Source: Flavobacteriaceae bacterium
GTDB taxonomy: Bacteria; Bacteroidota; Bacteroidia; Flavobacteriales; Flavobacteriaceae
DNA length: 64,000 bases
Assembly (NCBI GenBank): GCA_023264015.1
Contig: JALQTJ010000003.1
Coordinates: 39,704 to 103,703, forward strand
Direction of reading: 5' to 3'
In this document: positions 49,618 to 58,810 of the stretch, in pieces
How the letters are laid out: the number at the start of each line of letters is the position of its first letter
How positions within the stretch are numbered: position 1 is the stretch's first letter
Position numbers and translations under genes: made by a program
Notes under the pieces: generated by a model
What the model saw: the letters and a program-made list of their open reading frames with translations, nothing else
Told to the model about the DNA's origin: nothing
The model's database searches: none

Positions 49618-49649
49618 TTGCTATGGGTTACCTTTTAGATGTATTTTTG
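49618..49649 (+). promoter_or_regulatory. Bacteroidota-type promoter of the nqr operon
   Basis: TTG (49618-49620) - N21 - TATTTTTG (49642-49649). Confidence 0.75.
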
Positions 49650-49676
49650 CACACATCATTCTAAGCATCTTTGCTC

Positions 49677-51029
49677 ATGTCTCAAGACATTCGAATTAAG
49701 AAAGGCCTGAATCTGAATTTGGTTGGTGCAGCCGAACACGCCTTTCACAAAGAAGTACAGTCTTCAACCTATGGAATTTATCTAGATGATTTTCACGGTC
49801 TTACGCCAAAATTGATCCTTAAAGAAGGGGCAGAGGTTAAGGCGGGTGAACCTGTTTTCTACGATAAGAACAATCCAGATATTCAATTTGTTTCACCAGT
49901 GAGTGGTGAGATTGTAGCCGTTGAACGCGGTGAAAGAAGACGTATTCTCAACGTTAAGATATTAGCCGATAAGGAACAAGAGTTCGTCAAGCACGGCAAA
50001 TTCCTTTCTTCAGATACGGATCGAGACGGAATGATTGCTCATTTTCTGAAGTCTGGGCTTTGGCCGTTTGTGAAACAGCGACCATTCGACATCATCGCAG
50101 ATCCGCGTCAAACGCCAAAAGCGATTTTTGTTTCAGGGCTTAACACAGGTCCACTTAACGTGGATCTTGATTTTGTGCTAAAGGGCAGTGAAGAAAAGTT
50201 ACAAGCGGCGCTGTCTGCGCTTCAACTACTCACTCCAGGAGCGGTCCACGTCTCTGTTTCTTCAAAGAAAAATTCAGTATTCTCTACATTAGATGATATC
50301 GTATTGCACGAGGTATCTGGGCCACACCCTGCTGGTTTAGTAGGTTCACAAATCGCTCAAATTGATCCGATAAATAAGGGTGAAGTAGTTTGGGTTGTTG
50401 GTGCTCAAGACCTAGTAATTATAGGCGAACTATTACTCACAGGACAATACAACGCCTCGCGTTCTATCGCGGTTGCTGGATCGAAAATTTCGGATCCGAA
50501 ATACATTAAGACAAAAATTGGTGCCGAAGTAGCGCCTCTTCTTGAGGTAAGCGGGGCTGATCTATCGAATACCCGAGTGATTGCTGGAGATGTTTTGACA
50601 GGAACCCAGGTGAGTGCCGACGCGCACCTTCGTTTTTATGGAACCCAGCTCACTGCCATTGCAGAGGGTAACGACTATGAATTCTTCGGGTGGAATAAAC
50701 CGGTTTTCGACAAAGTATCGCCTACAAGAGCATTGACCTTCTCGTGGTTGAACAAGAAAAAGGCCTACGATTTAGACACGAATACAAACGGAGAACACCG
50801 TGCATTTGTGGTTACTGGAAGTTATGAAGAGGTGTTTCCGCTTGATATTTATCCAATGCAGCTTTTAAAGGCATGTATGGTTAAAGATTTAGATGAGATG
50901 GAGCAACTTGGACTCTATGAGGTCGCACCAGAAGATTTTTCGCTTACTGAATTCATTTGTATATCAAAACAGCCCCACCAAGCGATCATTCGCGAGGGCT
51001 TAGACTTATTGAAACAAGAATTAGGATAA
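49677..51029 (+). CDS. nqrA: Na(+)-translocating NADH-quinone reductase subunit A
   Basis: IKKGLNLNLVGAAE, VKQRPFDIIADP, GPHPAGLVGSQIAQIDPI. Confidence 0.96.
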   Translation: MSQDIRIKKGLNLNLVGAAEHAFHKEVQSSTYGIYLDDFHGLTPKLILKEGAEVKAGEPVFYDKNNPDIQFVSPVSGEIVAVERGERRRILNVKILADKEQEFVKHGKFLSSDTDRDGMIAHFLKSGLWPFVKQRPFDIIADPRQTPKAIFVSGLNTGPLNVDLDFVLKGSEEKLQAALSALQLLTPGAVHVSVSSKKNSVFSTLDDIVLHEVSGPHPAGLVGSQIAQIDPINKGEVVWVVGAQDLVIIGELLLTGQYNASRSIAVAGSKISDPKYIKTKIGAEVAPLLEVSGADLSNTRVIAGDVLTGTQVSADAHLRFYGTQLTAIAEGNDYEFFGWNKPVFDKVSPTRALTFSWLNKKKAYDLDTNTNGEHRAFVVTGSYEEVFPLDIYPMQLLKACMVKDLDEMEQLGLYEVAPEDFSLTEFICISKQPHQAIIREGLDLLKQELG

Positions 51030-51038
51030 TTCGTTACT

Positions 51039-52295
51039 ATGAAACAGAAATTACACGAAATCAAAGAACGGGTTAAGGACAAAAAATGGGCTCCGGCGTT
51101 CAACGCAATCCATACCTTTTTATATACCCCTAACGAAGTCACTCATAAAGGAGGAACACACGTAAAGGCCGTCGATGACCTAAAGCGTACAATGAATACG
51201 GTTATTGTGGCTCTTATTCCTTGTCTACTCTTCGGAATCTTCAATGCGGGCTATCAACACTATTCAGCTATTGAAGGCTTTCCTCAAGATTTTTCGGTGT
51301 TAGAGCACTTTATCACCTGGAGAAACTTTTTAGTAGGTCTTACAACTGTTCTACCGCTATTGATTGTTTCTTACGGAGTAGGACTAGCTATTGAGTTCGT
51401 CTTTGCTGTGATCAAAGGCCACGAGGTAGAAGAAGGATATCTTGTTACGGGAATGCTTGTGCCTCTAATCGTACCGGTAGACACTCCTCTTTGGATGTTA
51501 GCGATCGCCGTTGCATTTGGTGTGGTGATCGGTAAAGAAGTGTTTGGGGGAACTGGAATGAATATCTTAAACCCTGCACTGACGATCCGCGCTTTCTTGT
51601 TCTTTGCTTATCCGACGTGGATGAGTGGGGATAAAGTATGGGTGCACGGTGCAGTGGATGGTGTTTCAAAGGCTGGAACTGCTGATGCGATTTCAGGAGA
51701 AACCATTCTCGGATATCTCGCTCAAAACAAAACTGCAGAAATGGGATTCTCTTTGAGCGATATGTTCTTTGGGTTCATTCCTGGTTCGGTTGGAGAGACT
51801 TCAACACTACTTATTCTCTTGGGCGGATTGTACCTCGTATTCACTAAAATAGCTAGTTGGAGGATCATGTTAAGCGCAACGATTGGAGCCTTAGCAATGG
51901 GATTGCTCTTTAACGCAGTGATTGATTTTGGATGGATTCAATCGTACTCGAAGTTTTATAGCCTTATGGCTTTTGATTTCTGGAAGCACTTAATTGTCGG
52001 AGGTTTAGCCTTTGGTATTGTATACATGGCTACCGATCCGGTGACCAGTTCACAAACCAATAGGGGTAAATGGATTTATGGATTTTTAGTAGGATTTATT
52101 TCAGTGATGATTCGCGTGTTCAATCCGGGTTATCCAGAGGGGGTGTTTCTTGCCATTCTCTTGATGAATGTATTCGCACCTACTATTGATCACTATGTGG
52201 TTCAAGGAAACGTGAAGCGAAGATTGAAGCGTGCTAAGCAGGCAAAAATCTATCCAGCAGCGACTCCTGCCTCTGTTGAAACTCAAACTGCATAA
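51039..52295 (+). CDS. nqrB: Na(+)-translocating NADH-quinone reductase subunit B
   Basis: DDLKRTMNTVIVALIPCLLFGIFNAGYQ, GGTGMNILNPALTIRAFLFFAYP, DGVSKAGTADAISGET. Confidence 0.97.
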   Translation: MKQKLHEIKERVKDKKWAPAFNAIHTFLYTPNEVTHKGGTHVKAVDDLKRTMNTVIVALIPCLLFGIFNAGYQHYSAIEGFPQDFSVLEHFITWRNFLVGLTTVLPLLIVSYGVGLAIEFVFAVIKGHEVEEGYLVTGMLVPLIVPVDTPLWMLAIAVAFGVVIGKEVFGGTGMNILNPALTIRAFLFFAYPTWMSGDKVWVHGAVDGVSKAGTADAISGETILGYLAQNKTAEMGFSLSDMFFGFIPGSVGETSTLLILLGGLYLVFTKIASWRIMLSATIGALAMGLLFNAVIDFGWIQSYSKFYSLMAFDFWKHLIVGGLAFGIVYMATDPVTSSQTNRGKWIYGFLVGFISVMIRVFNPGYPEGVFLAILLMNVFAPTIDHYVVQGNVKRRLKRAKQAKIYPAATPASVETQTA

Positions 52296-52313
52296 CTAAA
52301 CCGGCGAAACGCA

Positions 52314-53072
52314 ATGGCACTAAACACCGATAAAAACTCTTACACTGTTCTGTTCTCAGTAATCATGGTTTCAGTGGTTGGAGCAATCTTAGCCTATTTG
52401 GCCACTGGATTAAAAGATAAAATCACTGAAAATCAGCGCTTCGAGAAGCAGCAGAACATTCTCTATGCGATGGGTGTACACAACAACACCGATGAGTCTA
52501 GCGTGAATTTTATTCCGACTACAGAAGTAGATCAGCGCTTCAACGAACTGATTAAAGGGCAGTATGTGATTCAAGGCGGAGAAGCAACTCCTGAAGATGA
52601 CGCATTTATGATTGATTTGAAAAAGGAATTAGACCTAATCAAATCAGGAAAAGACGGAAAGCTGCCGCTCTTTATTGGAGAAAAAGACGGCAAGACCTTT
52701 TATATTTTTCCGATGTACGGAAAAGGACTTTGGGATGCCATTTGGGGTTACATGTCTGTAGATGAAAGCTTGACCATTACTGGTGTTTACTTCGATCACA
52801 AAGGAGAAACTCCAGGGCTTGGAGCAAATATCAAAATGCGCTTTTTCATGGACGACTTTATAGGAGAATCAATCGCTTCAGACTCGGGATATACGCCTAT
52901 TGAAGTGGTAAAAGGAAATAACGATCCTTTGAACAATGATAAAAGTGACGCTCAGGTAGATGCACTTGCCGGAGCGACTATTACCGGAAACGGTGTGAGT
53001 GCAATGATTAAAGAAAGTATTCGTCTATACGAACCGTATTTCGAAAAGGTTCGTTCACAAACTAAGTCGTAA
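52314..53072 (+). CDS. nqrC: Na(+)-translocating NADH-quinone reductase subunit C
   Basis: FDHKGETPGLGANIK, VDALAGATITGNGVSAMI FMN-binding motif. Confidence 0.96.
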   Translation: MALNTDKNSYTVLFSVIMVSVVGAILAYLATGLKDKITENQRFEKQQNILYAMGVHNNTDESSVNFIPTTEVDQRFNELIKGQYVIQGGEATPEDDAFMIDLKKELDLIKSGKDGKLPLFIGEKDGKTFYIFPMYGKGLWDAIWGYMSVDESLTITGVYFDHKGETPGLGANIKMRFFMDDFIGESIASDSGYTPIEVVKGNNDPLNNDKSDAQVDALAGATITGNGVSAMIKESIRLYEPYFEKVRSQTKS

Positions 53073-53075
53073 GCT

Positions 53076-53723
53076 ATGCCCTTACTCTCAAAAAAAGAAT
53101 CAAAGTTAATCCTAGATCCACTTGCGGATAACAACCCGATTACCATTCAGGTTCTTGGTATCTGTTCAGCCTTGGCGATTACAGCAGAATTAAAAGCTTC
53201 TGTAGTAATGGCGGTTTCTGTGCTCTTTGTTCTAGGAATGGGAAATGTGGTGATCTCTCTAATGAGAAATATCATCCCATCAAAAATTAGAATTATCGTT
53301 CAACTCGTTGTTGTTGCTACCCTCGTTATCGTTGTGGATCAGACGCTGAAGGCTTTTGCCTACGAATTGAGCAAAACCCTATCCGTTTTCGTCGGTCTTA
53401 TTATTACTAACTGTATCATCATGGGTCGTTTTGAGGCCTTTGCATTAGGTAACGGTCCTTGGCGGTCTTTTTTAGACGGCATAGGAAACGCTTTGGGTTA
53501 CGGAGTGATCTTAATTATTGTCGGATTCTTTAGAGAATTACTTGGTTCAGGAACCTTGTTTGGTATTCCTGTATTAGGAGATCCTATCGCCAAAACCGGC
53601 CTCTATGCTTACGGCTATGAGAACAATGGTTTTATGATTATTCCTCCAGCGGCATTGATCGTGGTAGGTATTTTAATCTGGATTCAACGCGCAAAGAATC
53701 CTTCACTTGTAGAAGAAGCTTAA
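53076..53723 (+). CDS. nqrD: Na(+)-translocating NADH-quinone reductase subunit D
   Basis: DNNPITIQVLGICSALAITAELKASVVM, VGLIITNCIIMGRFEAFAL. Confidence 0.97.
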   Translation: MPLLSKKESKLILDPLADNNPITIQVLGICSALAITAELKASVVMAVSVLFVLGMGNVVISLMRNIIPSKIRIIVQLVVVATLVIVVDQTLKAFAYELSKTLSVFVGLIITNCIIMGRFEAFALGNGPWRSFLDGIGNALGYGVILIIVGFFRELLGSGTLFGIPVLGDPIAKTGLYAYGYENNGFMIIPPAALIVVGILIWIQRAKNPSLVEEA

Positions 53724-53733
53724 TCGTATAGAG

Positions 53734-54477
53734 ATGTTAGAGCATTTAGAATTGTTTTTCAAATCCATATTCATCGATAATATGGTGTTCGCGGTATTCT
53801 TAGGAATGTGTTCATATCTAGCCGTGTCTAAGAAGGTGGCCACTGCTGTAGGTTTAGGAGCCGCAGTAATTTTCGTTTTGGCAGTAACCGTTCCCTTAAA
53901 TTGGTTATTAGACCAATACCTTTTACAACCCGGAGCCTTGAGTTGGTTAGGGGAAGAATATGCCTCATACGACCTGAGCTTTTTGTCGTTTATCCTATTC
54001 ATTGCCACTATCGCCACCATGGTACAGTTGGTTGAGATTGTAGTGGAGAAGTTTTCTCCTTCACTGTACAATTCTCTTGGTATTTTCTTGCCCTTGATCG
54101 CTGTTAACTGTGCCATTTTAGGAGGATCACTCTTTATGCAGGCACGTGAGATTCCATCGCTCGGATTGGCATTCAATTACGGTTTGAGTTCTGGAATCGG
54201 TTGGTTCTTGGCTATTCTTGCGATCGCTGCCATACGTGAGAAGATTCGTTATTCTGCAGTTCCCGCTCCACTTCGTGGTTTAGGAATCACCTTTATCATC
54301 ACGGGTTTAATGGGTATTGGCTTTCAAAGTTTTGGAGGAATGCTCACTGGAGATAATGAGCCACCTGCAACTACCGAAGAAGTAGTGGAGGCTGTTGAGA
54401 CGGAACAAGTAAAAGAAGATTTAAAAGACCCCAAAGAGACTGAAGAGTCAACTGAGGTTATTGCTGGTATAGATTAA
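53734..54477 (+). CDS. nqrE: Na(+)-translocating NADH-quinone reductase subunit E, acidic C-terminal tail
   Basis: IDNMVFAVFLGMCSYLAVSKKV, LPLIAVNCAILGGSLFM. Confidence 0.96.
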   Translation: MLEHLELFFKSIFIDNMVFAVFLGMCSYLAVSKKVATAVGLGAAVIFVLAVTVPLNWLLDQYLLQPGALSWLGEEYASYDLSFLSFILFIATIATMVQLVEIVVEKFSPSLYNSLGIFLPLIAVNCAILGGSLFMQAREIPSLGLAFNYGLSSGIGWFLAILAIAAIREKIRYSAVPAPLRGLGITFIITGLMGIGFQSFGGMLTGDNEPPATTEEVVEAVETEQVKEDLKDPKETEESTEVIAGID

Positions 54478-54502
54478 TAATTGCTTTAAGAGGAAAAAAA
54501 TT

Positions 54503-55810
54503 ATGGTTTTAGCTGCTATCGGAAGTACAATCTTGATCACCATTGCTGCATTTTTAGTGCTCACATTGCTGCTCGTAGGATTGCTTTTGTTTACCAAAGA
54601 AAAACTTTCTCCTTCTGGACCCGTTACCATCACTATTAATGGAGAACGCAAGATTGAGGTGCCTTCTGGAAGCTCTTTGTTGTCAACGCTGGGGAATCAA
54701 AAGGTCTTCTTGCCTTCGGCTTGTGGAGGTGGTGGAACGTGCATACAGTGTGAGTGCCATGTACTTTCTGGTGGAGGAGAGGCCTTACCAACAGAGACCC
54801 CTCACTTTTCTAAGAAAGAATTGATTTCTGGAGCGCGCCTTGCCTGTCAGGTTAAGGTAAAGCAAGACATGGAAATTGAAATCCCAGAAGAGGTATTTGG
54901 GATTAAGAAATGGGAGGGTAAAGTAGTTCGTAATTACAATGTGGCTTCTTTTATTAAGGAGTTTGTGGTTGAGATCCCAGAGGATATGAATTACAAAGCA
55001 GGTGGTTATATTCAAATTGAGATTCCTCCTTGTGAAGTAAAATATTCTGATATCGACATTACTGCTCACCCTGAAGAGCACGACGATCCTAAGAAATTTC
55101 AAAATGAGTGGGATAAGTTTCAGTTGTGGCCCCTTGTGATGAAAAACCCTGAAAAGGTAGAGCGCGCTTATTCTATGGCCTCTTTCCCTGCAGAAGGGCG
55201 TGAGATCATGCTGAATGTGCGTATTGCGACTCCACCATTTGATCGCAATAAAAACGGATGGGCAGATGTGAATCCAGGAGTAGCTTCTTCATATATTTTT
55301 AGTTTGAAGGAGGGTGATCCCGTCACTATTTCTGGTCCATTCGGAGAATTCTTTATCAATGAATCTGATGCTGAGATGTTGTACGTAGGCGGTGGTGCAG
55401 GAATGGCCCCTATGCGCTCTCACCTTTACCACCTTTTCAAGACATTAAAGACTAACAGAAAAGTGACTTACTGGTACGGAGGACGCTCTAAACGCGAATT
55501 GTTCTACATTGATCACTTTAAGAAGTTAGAGGCTGAGTTCCCGAACTTTAAATTCTACATGGCCCTATCTGAACCCCTTGAAGAGGATAATTGGAAGGTC
55601 AAGAAAGATATTAACGATACTGACGGTGATGGCTTTGTTGGCTTCATTCACAATTGTGTGATTGATCAATATTTAAGCAAACACGAGACTCCTGAGGATA
55701 TAGAGTTGTATTTCTGCGGTCCACCACTGATGAACCAGGCGGTTCAGAAAATGGGAGAAGACTTCGGAATTCCTGACGAGAACATTCGCTTCGATGATTT
55801 TGGAGGATAA
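54503..55810 (+). CDS. nqrF: Na(+)-translocating NADH-quinone reductase subunit F
   Basis: CGGGGTCIQCECHVLSGGGEALPTE 2Fe-2S; VERAYSMASFPAEG; GGAGMAPMRSHL. Confidence 0.97.
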   Translation: MVLAAIGSTILITIAAFLVLTLLLVGLLLFTKEKLSPSGPVTITINGERKIEVPSGSSLLSTLGNQKVFLPSACGGGGTCIQCECHVLSGGGEALPTETPHFSKKELISGARLACQVKVKQDMEIEIPEEVFGIKKWEGKVVRNYNVASFIKEFVVEIPEDMNYKAGGYIQIEIPPCEVKYSDIDITAHPEEHDDPKKFQNEWDKFQLWPLVMKNPEKVERAYSMASFPAEGREIMLNVRIATPPFDRNKNGWADVNPGVASSYIFSLKEGDPVTISGPFGEFFINESDAEMLYVGGGAGMAPMRSHLYHLFKTLKTNRKVTYWYGGRSKRELFYIDHFKKLEAEFPNFKFYMALSEPLEEDNWKVKKDINDTDGDGFVGFIHNCVIDQYLSKHETPEDIELYFCGPPLMNQAVQKMGEDFGIPDENIRFDDFGG

Positions 55811-55813
55811 TTT

Positions 55814-55844
55814 AAAAACCGCTACTCTCAGTAGCGGTTTTTTT
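55814..55844 (+). terminator. intrinsic terminator after nqrF
   Basis: AACCGCTACT-CTC-AGTAGCGGTT followed by TTTTT. Confidence 0.88.
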
Positions 55845-55855
55845 AATTTGTAGGA

Positions 55856-56224
55856 ATGGAACTGCTTTCAGCACACGAGTTACACAAGATGGCTATGAAT
55901 GTAGTCGGCAAGCAACTAGAGTCTGCCGGTTACGAATTTCTTGGCGTCAATTCAGCGCTTAAACGCGATCCGCAGTTTGTATGTCTCAAAGAAAAAAAGC
56001 TCCATTTCATCATAGTGCGTGCCTCGAGATTCCCTGAAGATCCCATGTCGGTAGATCGTGCCTTACTTGAAAAAGTCAAAAGTCATGCTGAAGCTTTTGA
56101 GGCAGTCACTTATTTTGCAGGAGTAGGGGTATATCATGCTTTAGATCGCAAATTGCCGCTCGAAAAAAATCAGGAGTGTACCATCGACTTTAAAGGATTG
56201 TATCACGTAGACGAATTATTATGA
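55856..56224 (+). CDS. conserved hypothetical protein between nqrF and apbE
   Basis: 122-aa ORF translationally coupled (ATGA overlap) to apbE. Confidence 0.85.
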   Translation: MELLSAHELHKMAMNVVGKQLESAGYEFLGVNSALKRDPQFVCLKEKKLHFIIVRASRFPEDPMSVDRALLEKVKSHAEAFEAVTYFAGVGVYHALDRKLPLEKNQECTIDFKGLYHVDELL

Positions 56225-57231
56225 GCCCTAGACTTCGCTATCTGTTGCTTCTGGCTTTAACTGTACTTTTTACGGGCTGTGCTGAGCGCTCAAAGCAAGT
56301 GGTGCTTCAAGGAAACGCCTTGGGTACCACCTATGGGATAGCGGTCTTTGAGAACGAGCTTAAGGTGAAGCCCGAACAGCTCCGCCTGTCACTCGATTCA
56401 TTGCTAGAGGCCGTGAACGCTTCTATGTCAACCTATCGCTCAAACTCTCTCATCTCGAGGCTCAATGCAGAAGATAGCACTGTGGTCATAGATAAGATGT
56501 TCGAAGAAGTTTTTTTGCTTTCAAAACGCATACATCAAGAGTCGGGTGGATATTTCGATCCTACCGTTGGTCTTTTAGTAAGTGCCTGGGGGTTTGGTCC
56601 TGAAGGTCCTCGAAATGCAGTGCCTCAACTTGAGAAGCTGCTCCCCAGAGTAGGACTAGATAAAGTACGCCTAAGTCAAGGTCGGATACTTAAAGAGGTG
56701 CCTGGTATTCAACTTGATTTTAACGCCATTGCTAAAGGGTATACCTTAGATCGCATTGCAGTGCTCATTAGGCGTAATGGAGGTCGAAACTTTCTCATTG
56801 AATTAGGGGGTGAGATTGTGGCCAGCGGAATGAATCTGACAAAGCAAGCCTTATGGACCATCGGCATAGATGACCCACAAGATACACAGTCCTTAAGTCG
56901 TGTCATCCCGTTGCGAGATGCTGCTATGGCTACTTCTGGCAACTACAGAAAGTTTCGGGTGGATGCTGTTAGTGGAAGACGATACGGCCACACCATTAAT
57001 CCTCTAAACGGAAGGGCAGAAACCACAAATGTATTGTCTGCTAGTGTCATTGCTCCGACTTGTGCTGAAGCCGACGCCTATGCCACAGCGTTTATGGCCA
57101 TGCCACTAGATCAAAGCCTGCAATTCTTAGCAGAGCGACCAGAATTCTCGATTCACTTGATCTACGTTGATAAAGACAACTCCACTGCTGTTTTACAGCA
57201 AGGCTTGTTTGCGGAGACTACCGGCGAATAA
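56221..57231 (+). CDS. apbE: FAD:protein FMN transferase
   Basis: Lipoprotein signal LFTGCAERS, GNALGTTYGIAVF, LDFNAIAKGYTLDRIA, YGHTINPLNGR. Confidence 0.95.
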   Translation: MSPRLRYLLLLALTVLFTGCAERSKQVVLQGNALGTTYGIAVFENELKVKPEQLRLSLDSLLEAVNASMSTYRSNSLISRLNAEDSTVVIDKMFEEVFLLSKRIHQESGGYFDPTVGLLVSAWGFGPEGPRNAVPQLEKLLPRVGLDKVRLSQGRILKEVPGIQLDFNAIAKGYTLDRIAVLIRRNGGRNFLIELGGEIVASGMNLTKQALWTIGIDDPQDTQSLSRVIPLRDAAMATSGNYRKFRVDAVSGRRYGHTINPLNGRAETTNVLSASVIAPTCAEADAYATAFMAMPLDQSLQFLAERPEFSIHLIYVDKDNSTAVLQQGLFAETTGE

Positions 57232-57997
57232 TGGGTAGAATTTCGTTTTGATCTAAGGCGTATCGCTCAATTTCAGTCTTTGAAAACGCTTGTGATACAT
57301 AGATGGCCTCGGTTGAAAACCCCGCCTTTTGAAGTCGTTTAAAGAAATCTTTTCTTCCGTACCATCTGACATGATCGTATTGACCAAAATGAACTTCACG
57401 CTCCTTCTTTGTTTGAATAGAGTGGTCTTCATAGGTCTCGTCTTGATCGGGTTTCATAGGAACTTGTACAATACCCCATCCACTTGGCTTCAGCACACGA
57501 TATAACTCGCGCATGGCTTTATCGTCGTCGATGATATGCTCGAGCACGTGGTTGCAAAAGACAACGTCAAATGATTTATCTGCAAAAGGGAGTGCCCTTA
57601 GATCTCCTTTCACGGTAGCCAAAGGTGAGTTCTGATCGAAGGTCGTGTAGTCTAAATGGGCTAATCGCTTAAAGCGCGGTTGAAAGCATTGCTCCGGCGC
57701 TACATGTAAGACGTGTAGCTTTTGGTCGGTATTAAAAAAGGTAGTGGAGCGCTCAAGATAGAGCCATAAAAGGCGATGACGCTCTAGAGAAAGGGTGGAT
57801 GGCGAAAGTACGTTAGCCCTTTGTTTTTGGTATCCATAAGGTAGAAGGGTACGAAAACTGCTTTTATCGATCGGGTCTGTAAAGCGACTTCCTTTAAAGA
57901 GCAGCCGAAAAAGCGGAAGAAGGTACATGCTGAAACGAATCAGAACGGGTCTCGGAAAAATACCCAACACGATCCCAAATACGTTTTTTAGCATCAC
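57218..57997 (-). CDS. class I SAM-dependent methyltransferase
   Basis: LHVAPEQCFQPRFKRL, FDVVFCNHVLEHIIDDDKAMRELYRVLKPSGWG. Confidence 0.9.
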   Translation of the reverse strand: MMLKNVFGIVLGIFPRPVLIRFSMYLLPLFRLLFKGSRFTDPIDKSSFRTLLPYGYQKQRANVLSPSTLSLERHRLLWLYLERSTTFFNTDQKLHVLHVAPEQCFQPRFKRLAHLDYTTFDQNSPLATVKGDLRALPFADKSFDVVFCNHVLEHIIDDDKAMRELYRVLKPSGWGIVQVPMKPDQDETYEDHSIQTKKEREVHFGQYDHVRWYGRKDFFKRLQKAGFSTEAIYVSQAFSKTEIERYALDQNEILPIIRR

Positions 57998-58003
57998 CGC
58001 AAC

Positions 58004-58810
58004 TTACTTAAAGGCTTGCTCTTCGTCTGAGCTAATTCCGAGAGCTTCGTAGATGTATTGAAAGGTCGAGAGCAATTTTGGTTTCCCATCGACGATTGCC
58101 ACATTGTGTTCAAAATGAGCACTTGGTTTTTTATCGGCGGTTGTAATGGTCCATCCGTCTTTACCTTGAACAATACGGTGCGTTCCTCTATTGATCATCG
58201 GTTCAATGGCCACTACAAGCCCTTCTTTGAAGACCTTCCCTTGAGACCTTCTTCCGTAATTGGGCATTTCAGGTCCTTCATGTAGGCTTTTTCCGAGTCC
58301 ATGTCCGACGAGCTCTCGGACTACTCCATAGCCTTGAGCTTCATTGTACTGTTGTATGGCATACCCCACGTCTCCAACACGGTTACCTGCCTTAAATTCT
58401 GAGATTCCTATATAAAGCGATTCCTTGGCTGTTTTCAGTAACTTTTTGGTATCCGGATCTACTTCTCCTACCTCGAAAGTATAGGCATGATCTCCGTAGT
58501 AACCGTTCATATAGACCCCGCAGTCAATGGATATAACATCTCCTTCTTTTAGGGGTGTATGATCTGGAATACCGTGAACCACTTGCTCATTTGGGCTCCA
58601 ATTCAAGGTGTTCGGGAAGTCGTACATGCCTAAGAATCCAGGTTCTCCTTTGTGGTCTCTGATAAAGGTCTCAGCAAGCTTGTCTAAAGCAAGAGGGTCG
58701 GCACCAGGAACCACCTCCTTGGCCAACATTCCTAAGGTCTTTGAAACCAGTTGGGCGCTCTCAGCAATAAGAGCGATTTCTTCAGGTGACTTTAAAACTA
58801 CAGCACTCAT
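58004..58810 (-). CDS. map: type I methionyl aminopeptidase
   Basis: KSPEEIALIAESAQLVSKTLG, VISIDCGVYMNGYYGDHAYTF, VGHGLGKSLHEGPEMPNY. Confidence 0.96.
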   Translation of the reverse strand: MSAVVLKSPEEIALIAESAQLVSKTLGMLAKEVVPGADPLALDKLAETFIRDHKGEPGFLGMYDFPNTLNWSPNEQVVHGIPDHTPLKEGDVISIDCGVYMNGYYGDHAYTFEVGEVDPDTKKLLKTAKESLYIGISEFKAGNRVGDVGYAIQQYNEAQGYGVVRELVGHGLGKSLHEGPEMPNYGRRSQGKVFKEGLVVAIEPMINRGTHRIVQGKDGWTITTADKKPSAHFEHNVAIVDGKPKLLSTFQYIYEALGISSDEEQAFK

